A DNA stretch of 64,000 nt, taken from positions 14,422,856-14,486,855 of the forward strand of contig NC_064040.1 of NCBI RefSeq assembly GCF_932526225.1, in the 5' to 3' direction. This document shows, one piece after another, positions 33,384-44,808 of this stretch (position 1 is the first letter of the stretch; each line of letters begins with the position of its first letter). The notes under the pieces are model-generated. The model ran no database searches. It saw only the letters and a program-made list of their open reading frames with translations, and had not been told where the DNA came from. This DNA comes from Nematostella vectensis (lineage: Eukaryota > Cnidaria > Anthozoa > Actiniaria > Edwardsiidae). A program made the translations under genes and the position numbers.

Positions 33384-34040
33384 ATGATAAGCATTGCCCC
33401 CAAACCACCACTGGGTGGTACTTTCCTCCGTCGCCGACCCACTGAACCCTGTACTCATTTGTCCATCAAGACAATAAGTGCCAAAGTTATTCTCATCATA
33501 CTGACTTCCTTGTTTTGCATTAAAAGGGCAGGTTGCACGGGAGGGGTCAATGTGTAATGGGTAGTTTAGATTTTGCCAGAAAGAAACCAGAATATCGCGC
33601 CCCTCAATACCGCGAATACTGATAAAATCTACCTTCTTACAATAATCTGTTCCTGTAAAACTGGTCAAATCGAGGTTGGAAATCTTTCCGCGGATGTAGT
33701 CTCTATACGACAGGGCGCTCCCCGGTTTGTAATTGGTGGTGGCTCGGAGGTGCGTCGAGTGGTCGCGTATAGCTGTCATGCGTTGCTTTGAGAATCTGAA
33801 GTCTTCCAGATTCGGTGTCTCTTCGTTTGATGGACTGTCTAGCGTGTACCCCACTGTGCAAAAGGCGTCTTTGTTTCGATGCTTCCGTGCGAAGGATACG
33901 AGCAGTGTCCACGCCCACCCTGGTTCAGTGGAGAAGTCACAGAAGACTTCGTGCAGATGTCCCACCCCTGGAGTATGGATGAGATAAATTCCGTCTTCTG
34001 TTCTCCCTCGCTTTAGATAATCCAGGCAACTCCGACTTTC
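33381..34040 (-). CDS. Fibrinogen-like C-terminal exon (exon 3), copy B
   Basis: Terminal coding exon of 660 nt (219 residues and TAA). The acceptor is TTTTCAATCAACAG|GAAAG, phase 0, matching the donor of exon 2. It begins ESRSCLDYLKRGRTEDGIYL and continues HEVFCDFSTEPGWAWTLLVS, then near the end DENNFGTYCLDGQ and TTQWWFGG: the layout of a fibrinogen-related (FReD) domain, used for ligand or glycan recognition in secreted proteins. It is somewhat divergent from vertebrate FReDs in the middle. The last codons NAYH-stop lie in the first unit of the adjacent minisatellite. It joins PAN exon 34836-35062 and leader exon 38800-38926 to give 337 residues. Confidence 0.78.
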   Translation of the reverse strand, partial: ESRSCLDYLKRGRTEDGIYLIHTPGVGHLHEVFCDFSTEPGWAWTLLVSFARKHRNKDAFCTVGYTLDSPSNEETPNLEDFRFSKQRMTAIRDHSTHLRATTNYKPGSALSYRDYIRGKISNLDLTSFTGTDYCKKVDFISIRGIEGRDILVSFWQNLNYPLHIDPSRATCPFNAKQGSQYDENNFGTYCLDGQMSTGFSGSATEESTTQWWFGGNAYH

Positions 34041-34835
34041 CTGTTGATTGAAAATGAACAATGTGACGTGTTTTTTTAATAATTTTAGCGTTTCATACGT
34101 TTCACACGTGACTAATATATCCCGTCAGTATGAAGATAAGGAATACTTCACAAAGCTTACAGCTATGCGTGCGAGTCACAGTATGTATTCACAGCACTGT
34201 TAATGAAAACGTTGCCCAATATACGTTAATAATATGCAAAGGAGAGGGACTCTACATAAAAGTAGACATGGGTAATCGACCTATGTTTTACGGTATAATA
34301 TTAAAGCTGTCTTTTAAGGTGTGTTCAACGATCGTTAGTAGTTCGAATCGCCTGAAGCTTATGTACCGTCTGCAACTAACGGCAGTGTTATCTCTTAGGG
34401 TTAAAAAAATTTGCTTCGACCCCGACTTATGTACCTTGTGGTAGGTTTTGGTGATGACTATAACTTACCATGGCTTCTTTTTCCCTGTAGAGGGTAAAGG
34501 ATGACTGTTACTTACCATGGCTTCGTTCTCTCTGTAGAGGGTAAAGGATGACTGTTACTTACCGTGGCTTCGTTCTCTATGTAAAGGGTAAAGGGTGACT
34601 GTTACTTATCATGGCTTCGTTCACTATGTAAAGGGTAAAGGATGACTGTTACTTACCATGGCTTCGTTCTCTATGTAAAGGGTAAAGGATGACTGTTACT
34701 TACCGTGGCTTCGTTCTCTATGTAAAGGGTGACTGTTACTTACCGTGGCTTCGTTCTCCCTACAGAGGGTAAAGGATGACTTTTTCTTACCATGCCGGTT
34801 CTCCCTGCATTAGGTTAAGGATGGCTATTACTTAC
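34041..34835 (-). repeat. Intron 2 of copy B with 47-bp minisatellite (about 34440-34835)
   Basis: About 9 units of the exon-junction repeat, some shortened, with the same CTATGTAAAGG variant as copy A. The rest of the intron (34041-34440) matches the left end of copy A from position 1 and has no recognised feature. The array stops at the exon 2 donor. Confidence 0.88.
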
Positions 34836-35062
34836 CATGGCTTCGTTTTCCCTATAGAAGGAAAAGGTAGAGTTTTCCTGCAGTCTGTTTAACGCTCCAT
34901 GGCTGTACCCATCGGAGGACAAGAGTTCACAAACATCTTGGCCACCTGGTACGGTTCCGTGGTTGAACGAGAGGCATCGCGGGTGACTGGTGCAGAGCAT
35001 AGCGCAGTCTATGTGACACATCACGTGATGCGTGGCTATAATTGATTCGTTTAGTCGCTTAT
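34836..35062 (-). CDS. PAN/apple-domain exon (exon 2), copy B
   Basis: 227-nt open exon with an AAACAG|ATAAG acceptor and a CATG|GTAAGT donor. Encodes the PAN core MCHIDCAMLCTSHPRC (Ile where A and C have Met), VPGGQDVCELLSSDG and NRLQENSTFSFYRENEAM. It joins in phase to exon 1 (phase 1) and exon 3 (phase 0). As part of the only copy with all three exons visible, it is the best candidate for a functional gene. The predicted product is a secreted PAN plus fibrinogen-like protein, an arrangement reported among cnidarian secreted lectin-like proteins; its ligand is unknown. Confidence 0.77.
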
Positions 35063-37669
35063 CTGTTTAAAACAAAGAGAAAATCGTCCATTTAAGGGTG
35101 TACTGACATTAGTGTTGCTCAGTAACGACGTTGCTACGCTGGTGGCGCGCAAATACATAACACGGAATTCGTCATTCCAAGCTTTCCTGAAGTAAAAGCA
35201 ATAAAAATATGCGTTTCAAGTTCCCAAAAATTGACTTCAAGTTGATCTCAGCCTTTTCGGGTGATGATATTTCCAATGTTTTGCAAAAACGAATATTTAG
35301 TCAAGCCAACCTTTTTTAAGCCAAAGTTTTCAATTTTCACTACCTGCGCCCGCTGCAAACACCGAACGCTCGCGCACGCACTGAAAATTTTATTTCAAAG
35401 TAGCGCGCGCTGTATCAGAATTTTAAAATACTTTTTCAATTTTAATCATGACATTACGGATGCCGTTCTTTTAATGCATATATACCATGAAACACTATTG
35501 GATTTTGTTTTTAAATTTCATTTAAACACAGAAACAAGAACAAGCTAAGACCCAAGACGCTAAGATTTTTAAGAAAATTATAATTTGCTTACCGGGAAGC
35601 CGTAAAAACTTTCCCGTTAAAACTTACGGGCCCGGTAATTACCGGTTTTCTGTTTTTCTTTGTGAGTTATATTTCTTTTCGCCGTGAGTCAATTCTTTTT
35701 TCCTTGAGGTTTTTCTTGTCTCGGTGAGCTATTTCTTTTCTTCGTGAGCTATTTCTTTTCTCCTTGAGCTATTTCTTTTCGCCGTGACAGATATGGGCCA
35801 CCGTACTTTCCAGACGACCGAGTAGAGTGTTGGGACTAAAGAAATGTTTTGGCTTTGAAGCTTGCAAACTGTTTGGACTCAAGCGAAACATTGAACTGCA
35901 CACTAGCGATATAAAGATGTTGCTTTGTCTCCACTAAATTTATTCTTTCGAGGTCAATAATAGCAGAGTGGATATTAAACTCTTTCTGTATTCGATTTTA
36001 AGAGAAAAAAAGACTATTCTCTTTATCCTTTAAAGGATATTTACTCTTTATCATCTTATTCCCTTTCTTTGTATACAAGAAGCCCAAGAAACAACAAACT
36101 ATAACCAATTTAGCAGTTTTATATGAATAATCAATTTCTACGTAATTTGCATAGAATCTGAAAAGCCACGAAATTGTACAATGGTCGGTAGTTCCCTAAA
36201 CAATCATAATACATAAGATTTAAGTGTTTGATTTGGTGAGATTTGGTTAAATCAGGACTTTATTATAACTTTGATTCGAATTGGTTGCTGAATTCGCTGC
36301 TAACTTTACTACTTGAATTAGCTGCTAATTAAAATTAAAATTAAATTAAAATTAAAATTAAAATTAAAATTAAAATTAAAATTAAAATTAAAATAAAAAT
36401 TAAAATTAAAATTAGTTGCTAACTTCACCGCGGCCGTTTACTCCCAAAGACAAAACACATACTTAAGTATCGGATAACTTCACTTACAATAAAATTAACT
36501 TACCGTCTCTCGAGCTATCTCTGCTTTATTTCTCTCTGTCTATTATTATTATTATTTTTTTTTTGGCTCTTTGGTTTATCCAACACGTAATTCATAAATA
36601 GACTGGCTAAATAATTACTGAATTTCAATAAAATAAAATAAAAACCTAGATTTGCCGATTTGTGTAGAAAACTGGTACCCAAGTTGGCATCGGCACTTTT
36701 CGAAACAAGGACAAAGAACAAGTAGAAAAAGTCTCATTTTGTAGCAAAACTTCCATAACTTCGCAAAGTTGTTTTAGACGCACGGTGACAGCTAAATGTC
36801 AAATCGTTTGACAGAAAAGAAACCCGATTGGCTGGTAGGAAATCCCATAAAATGATGTTAGCCGTGATTGGCTTTCTTCTTGCCGGGTAGTGGAATGGTT
36901 TCCTCAGTGATCAAATCTCTCAACTCGACACAACTTGAAAATTACGCGATTTAATCGGCAAAAAAGCACCAAATAAAATAAATCGAGCATGAATATTTTG
37001 AAAAGTCTTTGTTACTGTGATAAGATAAGATCATAGATAAATTTTCTACTAGGTACAAGTTGAAAAACAAAGAATATCAAATATTTTAGTCCAAATAATA
37101 GATTTAGTTGTCATGCACGGTTTGGGCTCCCTGTGCATCCTCAACAAACAATTTCTAGCCCCCCCCCCCCCCCCCGCCAATATTCACATTATGATGAAAA
37201 GCTGAGGGTACTTATTAAAGAAGAGATGTCCAAATATGGTTTTTGTTCTAATGTTCTATTTTCTCTTTTCCAGAAAAAACTTCACGTAAGAAGTTTCAGA
37301 AAATTCCTCAATTTTTCAAAATTACCAAATATAATTGTAACAATTTTGCTACATGGAAACTGTAACGATGAATACTTTTAATCAATAAAAACCATTTCAT
37401 TAAGCAAGTCTTCCACCTGCTATGTACTGTTTGTACAATTTTTAGATCAATGAAATTATTTCTCCTTTTATGTATCAAAAGAGAGAATCATTAACATTAA
37501 GATAACATTCTGTTGCTTACATAAAAACTGCTTAGTGGTTATTTTCCGAAAAATATTCTAGACTTATCCAACCCGAAATTCAATCGAATAGATGACAAAT
37601 AGGTAACGCTACTCATAAGGCTTTAAGTTTATTGGATTTATTGGATACGCTGGTAATAAACCATTATTA

Positions 37670-37763
<94 letters not shown>

Positions 37764-38031
37764 GTTATTGTTATTGTTATTGTTATTGTTATTGTTATTG
37801 TTATTGTTATTGTTATTGTTATTGTTATTGTTATTGTTATTGTTATTGTTATTGTTATTGTTATTGTTATTGTTATTGTTATTGTTATTGTTATTGTTAT
37901 TGTTATTGTTATTGTTATTGTTATTGTTATTGTTATTGTTATTGTTATTGTTATTGTTATTGTTATTGTTATTGTTATTGTTATTGTTATTGTTATTGTT
38001 ATTGTTATTGTTATTGTTATTGTTATTGTTA

Positions 38032-38067
<36 letters not shown>

Positions 38068-38799
38068 GTCTCCAGTTTGCTCCGCAGTGTTTTTCGGATG
38101 GAAAAAATTGACAATGCTTTTGGAATTGAAAAATATTTTTCTCGTGAAAATGAATATATGTACGTATAGGCTGCATTCCTATGATATGTGCGATAGAAAC
38201 CTCTAATCATACAGCACATAATATATACCCTACTACCACAGAGCTTTTTTCCTTTCCCAAAACATTTGTTGAAATCTGTTCGAAAGTTCGGGAAAAAAAA
38301 GGTTGTGAATAGCTAAAACTACGACGAAGCGATATTAGTTTTTTGAGCTAGTAAGAAAACGTTGAATGAAGCCCTAAAATTCCTAAAAAAATTTTTGTTG
38401 TTCGCTGCAGCTGTGACAAGTTAAAATCTCAGGACTGAAAAATGTGTGTTCCAAAAAAAAAAACTCAAAACATTTGTTAAAATCTGTTCGAAAGTTTAGA
38501 AAAGAAAGGTTTGGGATTTACGACAATGCGACGATGTAGTTTCAGAAACTTTACATCTGAAAAAGTCCCGTTCAAAGGTCCCGTTCAACTTATAGATATC
38601 AGTGTTTTTGAGCTAGTAAAAAAACCCGGAAGGTTTATCCGTAGAATTCTCTAGGAATGAAAAATTCGTGTTATGTTGTCATATCGCTTTATAGATATAT
38701 ATATAAATCCCTTTCATATTTATATTACAAGGTAACTGTCCTTTGGGTGCCACAAAAACGATGGGAGGAAATGCTTTTTATCTCGACATTGCTACTTAC
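35063..38799 (-). other. Intron 1 of copy B
   Basis: Mostly collinear with copy A intron 1. Differences: 35092-35528 is unrelated to the copy A counterpart; 35946-36435 is an insertion of about 490 bp absent from A, containing an (AAAATT)n-like repeat at about 36325-36415; 37040-37228 is extra sequence with a C-tract; and the microsatellite differs. No coding segment was recognised. Confidence 0.65.
37666..38067. repeat. (TTA)n-(TTATTG)n-(TTA)n microsatellite
   Basis: About 95 bp of TTA, then about 270 bp of the hexamer TTATTG, then TTA again. The orthologous site in copy A (2986-3207) has TAG and TTA units without TTATTG. Poly-Asn, Ile-Val and poly-Leu frames here are not genes. Confidence 0.97.
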
Positions 38800-38926
38800 C
38801 AACAAATCTGACGTAATGACCCAGTTTGCTATGCTCCATGTGTAATATTGCATTTCCAAATGCTACTATCAGCCATGGGATAAGCAAATAAAATGCGTGA
38901 AAATTGTAAATTCTTCCCACATCCAT
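38800..38926 (-). CDS. Signal-peptide exon (exon 1), copy B
   Basis: 127-nt coding part, ATG at 38926 to donor GTTG|GTAAGTAG, phase 1. It encodes MDVGRIYNFHAFYLLIPWLI, a hydrophobic core and a likely cleavage site after FGNA, then ILHMEHSKLGHYVRFV. The ATG was chosen because it starts the hydrophobic leader and the phase fits exon 2. The sequence upstream in the same frame has no other methionine nearby. Confidence 0.68.
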
Positions 38927-39654
38927 CCTGTCACAAGCCCAACTCCCTTGATTATTAACGTGGCATCTGCTGCGCGAAGAAAAACAAGCTGAAAAGTCTT
39001 TTATCTTGATAATTTATTTTCGTGAATTCTATTGGATTAAAGTATGCAATGAAAAATTAACGTACCCCAAACAATACCTCCAACAAAGACTGACAAAACT
39101 TTGTTCTTAGCTCCCTCTTTTTCTTGCTATTACCCATCAGTTTGATCCTTCAAAGGGGAAGATGTCTGGATACAAATTTAAAAATTCATAATCATGATAC
39201 GATTTTAACTAATTAGATAAATGATTGTGTATTTATGGTAGGCGTTCTAAAAACCTTCTATCACGAAAATAAAATAAACATCTCCAGGAGTGACTAGATT
39301 AACACATCCATTACCACAAGCGCCCCAGGAATCCCGTAAAAATATAGACCCAACTCCAAAACATCAGAAATGCAAACTAAAAACATCACCAAACCCGGAT
39401 ACTCAAGGATTCATCAAAGTCATAAATGACCTTCATAAGCACATCAAGTAATGTAATTCCAAAGTTCAGGCGCGCATACAAAAAAGGCTCGGTCACCATA
39501 ATTAGATGTTTAAGTGGTAGGCACCTTGATCTGACTTTTTGAAGAAGATCGAAGTGCGCGAGAAGGACAGTATTTGACTATTAATGCTAATATATCCATT
39601 TCAACTCAGTTGCTATTTTTAGGCCACATTGACAGAGAGGCGGGCAAGTTCCTA
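38927..39654. other. 5' flank of copy B; no gene seen
   Basis: Collinear with 4055-4772. Presumed promoter and 5' UTR of copy B, but no element could be fixed. Confidence 0.4.
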
Positions 39655-39760
39655 CCCTGGTTCCTGAGCTTCGAACGTGTCTCTATTTAGTGGCCAGCGA
39701 GCTTGAGACGAGGCTCGTGGCCACTAAATATAGAGACGTTCGAAGCTCTTGAACCAGGTT
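39655..39760. repeat. Long palindrome (hairpin), copy B side
   Basis: Duplicate of the palindrome at 4773-4879, with the same arms and centre. Confidence 0.85.
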
Positions 39761-39956
39761 AGCAAACTCCTCACCCATTGTCATTTGATTTTTATTATAA
39801 GTCTTTTTTCCCCAAAGCCAAAGAAAACATTTCCAGGTCTAAGGAACCCATAATACGCCTGAAAACAATTTTTCAATAAGGTTGGGTGTCAAAAAAGTTC
39901 CACATTGGAGAGCACGAGGCCATTCGCTAGAAAATTCCTTTCTTACTCGAACAAAG

Positions 39957-40892
39957 ATATTATCCTATTGAATATACCCCAGCGTGCAAATATTTACAAG
40001 CACAGCATTGCTGATTATGCCCCAATAGACCTAATGATGTCCATTGGTGGTTAAACTTGAGTTGCAGTGTGGGACTGAATATAGGGGAAAGGTTTCTGTT
40101 TTTAGTATGTTTTTCTCACATTTTTTGCACAAAAGTTTTCAGGGGTGTAAGAGTGAAAACATTAAAACAAAACAACCGGCTACATGAGAAGCCAATATGT
40201 ATTGGAAATATTACGATACATTTTATCCAGGGATAACACGCTGCTAGTTTGGTTTCTTCATTATTCTCATTCTCAGTCACACGCGCAGAGGTAGAATAAA
40301 ACAAAACTTCGCTTTAGAAATCGTTTATAGTGGACGTCAATCAACCGGTTTCCATAGAAATCAGTCAACACTACTTCTTCTCGCTAAGATAAAGGCTTTC
40401 AGCGCAATCACCACAGAACTCTCTCCCTCGCTTCGGAAGTCCGGAATTCTGGTGCAAATATGTTTGCAAATAGGCAAAAAGAATTCGGCGAAGCGGAAGA
40501 ATATTCCTAAGATCACGAAGATGTGTTCATGACGCCCGTTACGCCAGAAAACGACAAAAAAATCTTTAAATGATAATAAACCCTTTCTGAAAAAAAAAAG
40601 GAAGAATATTTGTAAGATCAGGAAGACGTGTACATTGAGATTCCGGATGACGAAGAACTCAAGCCACCTGTAATAAACTTCCTCTCTGGTCTCAAGTGGG
40701 ATAGGAAATATTTGACCGATCAAACGCTCTATTCGAAGTTTGGGTGAGCTCGTGAGTGTGACTGATAAAAATAAAAATTATTATTATGGAATTGGCAAAC
40801 ATTTTCCCATGTTAAAAATGAATTTTGAACAATATATCGTGTAAAGTATTCTCCATGGAAACCGCTTGATTGTTTTTGTCTCGACCAGCGCG
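39957..40892. other. No gene seen
   Basis: Starts at the break of the segmental duplication (match to copy A ends at 39956). A minus-strand open frame at 40361-40723 contains an internal degenerate duplication (GGAAGAATATTTGTAAGATC and a similar copy near 40490) but resembles no family I know. Confidence 0.45.
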
Positions 40893-40964
40893 TTTAACCA
40901 CAGGTAGCCCAGGCAATGGTTTTGAAGCTTGTTCGTAGCTTCGAATCGGCTGTTATTCTTAGAG
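40893..40964. repeat. Inverted-repeat partner of 45596-45666
   Basis: About 72 bp including CCACAGGTAGCCCAGG and GAAGCTTGTTCGTAGCTTCG, present in opposite orientation at 45596-45666. The pair flanks LINE copy 3 and its 5' region. Confidence 0.85.
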
Positions 40965-41247
40965 ATAGATAGATAGTTTATTTTCCATTTCATTTTCTAA
41001 TTAATCAATACGTTTTACATCATTAAATAAAATGAAATGAAGGGAAGGTTATGAAGCTCCTTGAAGCTTTTCTAGTAGCCTCCCTGGGAAAATATTAATA
41101 GAACTAATTTACAATCACGTTGCAGGTAGCATCAAACTAGCTTTCTGTATTTTTGGTTTTACATTGAAGAGTATGTCTCTGTTGGAATAATACAATAAAA
41201 TACTAAATTGGAATACTATTTTTGGAATACTACAATACAATACTAAA

Positions 41248-43559
41248 TCACTTGTTTTGAGCATGAAGGTATTTTTTAAATTTAATTTTGAATATAAAAT
41301 GGGAGCGGCTATCAGTTATATCTGATGGTAAAGAATTCCATATTTCAATGCATTTGTTTCTTGTAGAATATTTTCCATAGTTTGTCTTATTGGATTTTTT
41401 ATGTAATTTGGCTGCGTTTCTTGTTTTATGATTATGAATTTCGTTGTTTGTTTTGTTGAATGTATCAAATTGGTGTGGCAGTCTGTTGTTGAAGATGTCA
41501 TATGTGAATAACCCTGTTTGCAATGAATTTATTTGCTCAATGCTTAGAATCTTAAGTTCCCTTAGTATTGGCTTCGAGGGTGATGTGTAATGCGAAAATG
41601 TTATTATTCTAACGATCTTTTTTGTAAGACCGAAAGCCTTTTAAATCTAGTATTATAGTTATTTGCCCATATTATGTTTCCATAGTAGAGGTAGGGGTAT
41701 ACAAGTGAATTATAGAGTGTTACATTATATTTAACAGTTTGCTTTCTGTTTGATAAATAATTATAGAACCAATCATAGGACCACGGATTCCGTAGAATGA
41801 TAATTTGGCAAGTGGTATTTTATGATTCACAGTATCAAATGCTTTTGATAAGTCTAAAAATATTCCTATAGTGTATTTTCCTTGTTCAATAGCTGTAGTA
41901 ATTTTGTCAATTAGATCAGTAAGTGCAAGTGTTGTTGAATGGTTGTTTCGGAACCCATATTGCTTGTCATATTGTATGTCATTCTTATTGATGTAGGATA
42001 TTAGTCTTTTGTACATTATTTTTTCAAGGATTTTTGCAAAGCTAGGGATTACTGATATCGGTCTGTAATTTGTAAATTGATTTTCATCATCGGCCTTGTA
42101 TATAGGTGTTACTAGTGATGTTTTTAGGTCACAGGGAATAATTCCAGTGTTAAATGTAAGGTTGAACATATGGCACAATGGCGAAGAAATGGAGTTTGAA
42201 ATATTTTTTAATAGTTTCGGGCTAATTCCATCAATTCCAGAGCTTTGTTTTGGTTTCATGTTCTTGATAATGTTTATTATTTCGTTTTCGCAGGTGTCTT
42301 GTAAAATAATTGAGTGGGTATAGTCGCCTTTAAAATGTTTTTTGAATTTTTTTGTGTTCTTATTAGATTTCTTTGCTAGGTTAGGACCCACATTTACGAA
42401 AAATTTGTTGAATTTATTAGCTTTTTCATCTTTATTGTTAACATCAATTCCATCTTGTATAAAGTTTGATGGTAATTTCTTTTTTTTTTACTCTTTTTGT
42501 TTATGATTTCATTTATTATTTTCCATGTGTTTTTTAGGTTTCCTTTTGATTGTACTAACTGTTTTTGATAATATGTTTTTTTAGCTATTCGTATAAGGCT
42601 GTTCAATTTATTTCTGTAATTCTTGTATTTTGTTATATTAGATACGGATGGCTTAATTAGGTATCTTTTATGTAGTTTCTCTTTTTTCTTGTTGATTTAA
42701 TTAAACCTTGCGTTATCCATGGATTGTTTTTCTTTTTAAATTCTCTGTATTTTATTACCTTTTCGGGGAAATGTTTATCATATATTGATTTGAATATCGT
42801 CATAAAGGATTTGTATGCATCTTCTGAGTCGGCTTGGTTGAGTTCCAGTCTTGTTTTTCAAGCTCCTTATTGAAGTGTGTTATTTTTTCATTTGACATAT
42901 CTCTAGTTTTGTATTGTATATGTTTGTCGAGTTTTTCGAGGATTTGTGTTTTCGTCGTTAGTGCAAATATGGAATATTGGAAGGTGGTCTGATAAATCGT
43001 TAAATAATATATCGGCAATTTGGCTGAAATTTGGTCGATTGCAGAACATATTGTCAATTAGTGTTGCTGTGTGCGATGTCAGTCGTGTTGGCTTAGTTAT
43101 AAGCGGAACAAAATCAGACGAAGATAATTGGTTAAAAAATCTAGTTGGGAATTCTGATTTTTCGTGTTTAAGAAGGTCTAAGTTGAAGTCACCCATTAAG
43201 TAACAGGGTTTCTTTTCTTTGTCTAATTGTTGGAGTATGTTATTAAGTGATTGTTCAAACTGGTTGTAATTGTTATCTGGTGGCCGATATATCACACCAA
43301 CTATTATGTTTGGGCTATGTCGACATGTAACTTCGATAAAAAGTATTTCAGACGTGTCTTGGTTAATTTTAATTGCATTTAAATCTGTTCGTATTTTAAA
43401 CATTATATGGTCTTTTATAAATAATGCGATACCGCCTCCGTCTTTTTCCCTTCTATTCTGACTCAAAGTTTTATAGCCTTGAAGTTCAGGGATTTCATCC
43501 TTATTGTCTTTTAGCCAAGTTTCTGTTAATGCGATTATTGAAAATTCGTGTGTGAGCAT
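41248..43559 (-). pseudogene. Endonuclease and deleted reverse transcriptase, LINE copy 3
   Basis: Endonuclease frame 43559-42903 is complete in motifs: SIIALTETWLKD, DGGGIALFIKD, VGVIYRPPDNN, YLMGDFNLDLLKH, TRLTSHTATLIDNMFCN and LSDHLPIF. Frameshifts follow at about 42905, 42610 and 42390. The RT frame 42391-41720 has NYRPISVIPSFAKILEKI, KQYGFRNNHSTTLALTDLI and FLDLSKAFDTVNHKI. Soon after GIRGP the sequence runs into TLYNSLVYPYLYYG-like thumb sequence, so the part with the catalytic YxDD is gone. The C-terminal domain is at 41523-41248 (NHKTRNAAKLHKK, IEIWNSLPSDITDS). Confidence 0.8.
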
Positions 43560-43561
43560 AT

Positions 43562-43985
43562 TTAGATAGTTTTGAAAAGATTTCTTTTTATTGCGAAAGC
43601 TACGGATATTATGGTGAAAAAAAGATTAGTTACTGAAGAGTGGGGATCTAGGTTGTACTCTACTTCGTTGGTGTCATCATTGTCGGTAGTAAAAGGATTA
43701 AATATCATTTTTTCCAGCCTATTTAAATCGCTCTCTGTAAAGGAATTTGGGTAATTACTTCTGGTATTTTGTATTTCATGGTTATTTTCGTTTTGGAAAG
43801 GAAACTGTGATTCTAAGCATTGATAGCATACAAACGTGTTGACATCCGGGTTTTCAAGGTCTTCCTTATCTATGTTAACACATGGCGTTTTCAAGTGGTA
43901 TTCATTAGGGCAGGAATTACAGATGACCTTGTTTTGATTTTCATCAATTGTGAGACTGCAGGTATTGCAAAATGTTATGTTATCC
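43562..43985 (-). pseudogene. PHD-finger N-terminus of ORF2, LINE copy 3
   Basis: Translation from about 43985 gives ITFCNTCSLTIDE, KVICNSCPNEYHLKTPCVNI and FVCYQCLESQ, a C4HC3 pattern (two CxxC pairs, H, C, CxxC) fitting a PHD-type zinc finger, then an acidic linker. PHD fingers are known in some CR1-group LINE proteins; the ligand here is unknown. A stop codon stands just upstream in frame and the true start was not found. Confidence 0.68.
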
Positions 43986-44129
43986 GAACTGCTTTACATG
44001 TATGAAAAATGGGTAAAAACGATCATATATACTGTATGAGGAATTTGGAAATCTAGATTTAACAAGGATTTAAGATTAAAAAGGATATTACACTAAATTT
44101 CGGGGCCCCTTGTTGCGACTCGTAAATGA

Positions 44130-44808
44130 TCATTGCGGGAAGTATCTTTGGCCGTTGATGTAGAGTTTCTCTAGAACCATATGGACTTTGTGTCCATCCT
44201 TTTTTGCTTTTTTCATAATAGGGTATAGGACTTTCCTTTCGTGGGCGATCTCCTTTGGGAATTGCTCTGCGATTCCTATGTTTGTTCCTTTCAGGGCATG
44301 TGCGTTCTTGCGCACCCTCTCTCTATCTTGGAAGCGCAAGAATTTCGCAACCAATGGCCTAGATGACGTTTTACGATTACCAATTCTATTAACTCTTTCG
44401 AGTTCGATGGCGTCAACATTTTGCAGCTTCATTTCGACTATCATCGTGTTGACGAGGACTTCGTGTGGGTTTTCACCATTTTTTTCAGGGATGTTGAAGA
44501 ACTCGAAGAACAAGAGGTTATTGCGCATGCTGCGCGTGCGGAGGTCTAGCAGCTCAGCGTGATCGCTTTTGCTTTTTGCCTCGAGCTCTTTCATCCTCTG
44601 TTCGAGGGCCATCATTTGACCTTGTTTCTTCATGTCTTGCTCCAGGTCTTTTATGGTTTCGTGAGTAAATTCGTTTGATTTCTTTATTTCTGTCATTTCA
44701 CTCTCCATCAAGCTTTTTATCCATTTTCTGGATGAGCTTGTAAACTGATTGGAGGTTAGTTTCATCACTCTCATCATCAACTCTTCTCATTTTAGGGTTT
44801 AGCTTCAT
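44130..44808 (-). pseudogene. L1-type ORF1 (coiled coil plus RRM-like) of LINE copy 3
   Basis: The likely ATG at 44808 opens MKLNPKMRRVDDESDETNLQ, then a frameshift near 44705 leads into the main frame. That frame has a heptad-rich coiled coil (IKDLEQDMKKQ, ALEQRMKELEAKSK), then RTRSMRNNLLFFEF, LQNVDAIELERVNRIG and RPLVAKFLRFQDRERVRKNA, the RRM and C-terminal pattern of L1 ORF1-type RNA chaperones (the Transposase_22 family). It ends GQRYFPQ. Apart from one frameshift it is well preserved. Pairing an L1-type ORF1 with a CR1-like ORF2 is known in some animal LINEs. Confidence 0.75.

Noticed and set aside
33573-33987. Plus-strand open frames over exon 3 of copy B
   Set aside because: Shadows of the minus-strand fibrinogen-like exon, which has splice sites and domain motifs.
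37632-38219. Long poly-Asn, Ile-Val and poly-Leu frames on both strands
   Set aside because: They are created by the TTA/TTATTG repeat; open frames in many phases at once show there is no coding selection.
40361-40723. 120-codon minus-strand frame rich in Phe
   Set aside because: Contains a degenerate internal DNA duplication and low-complexity Phe runs; no family resemblance.
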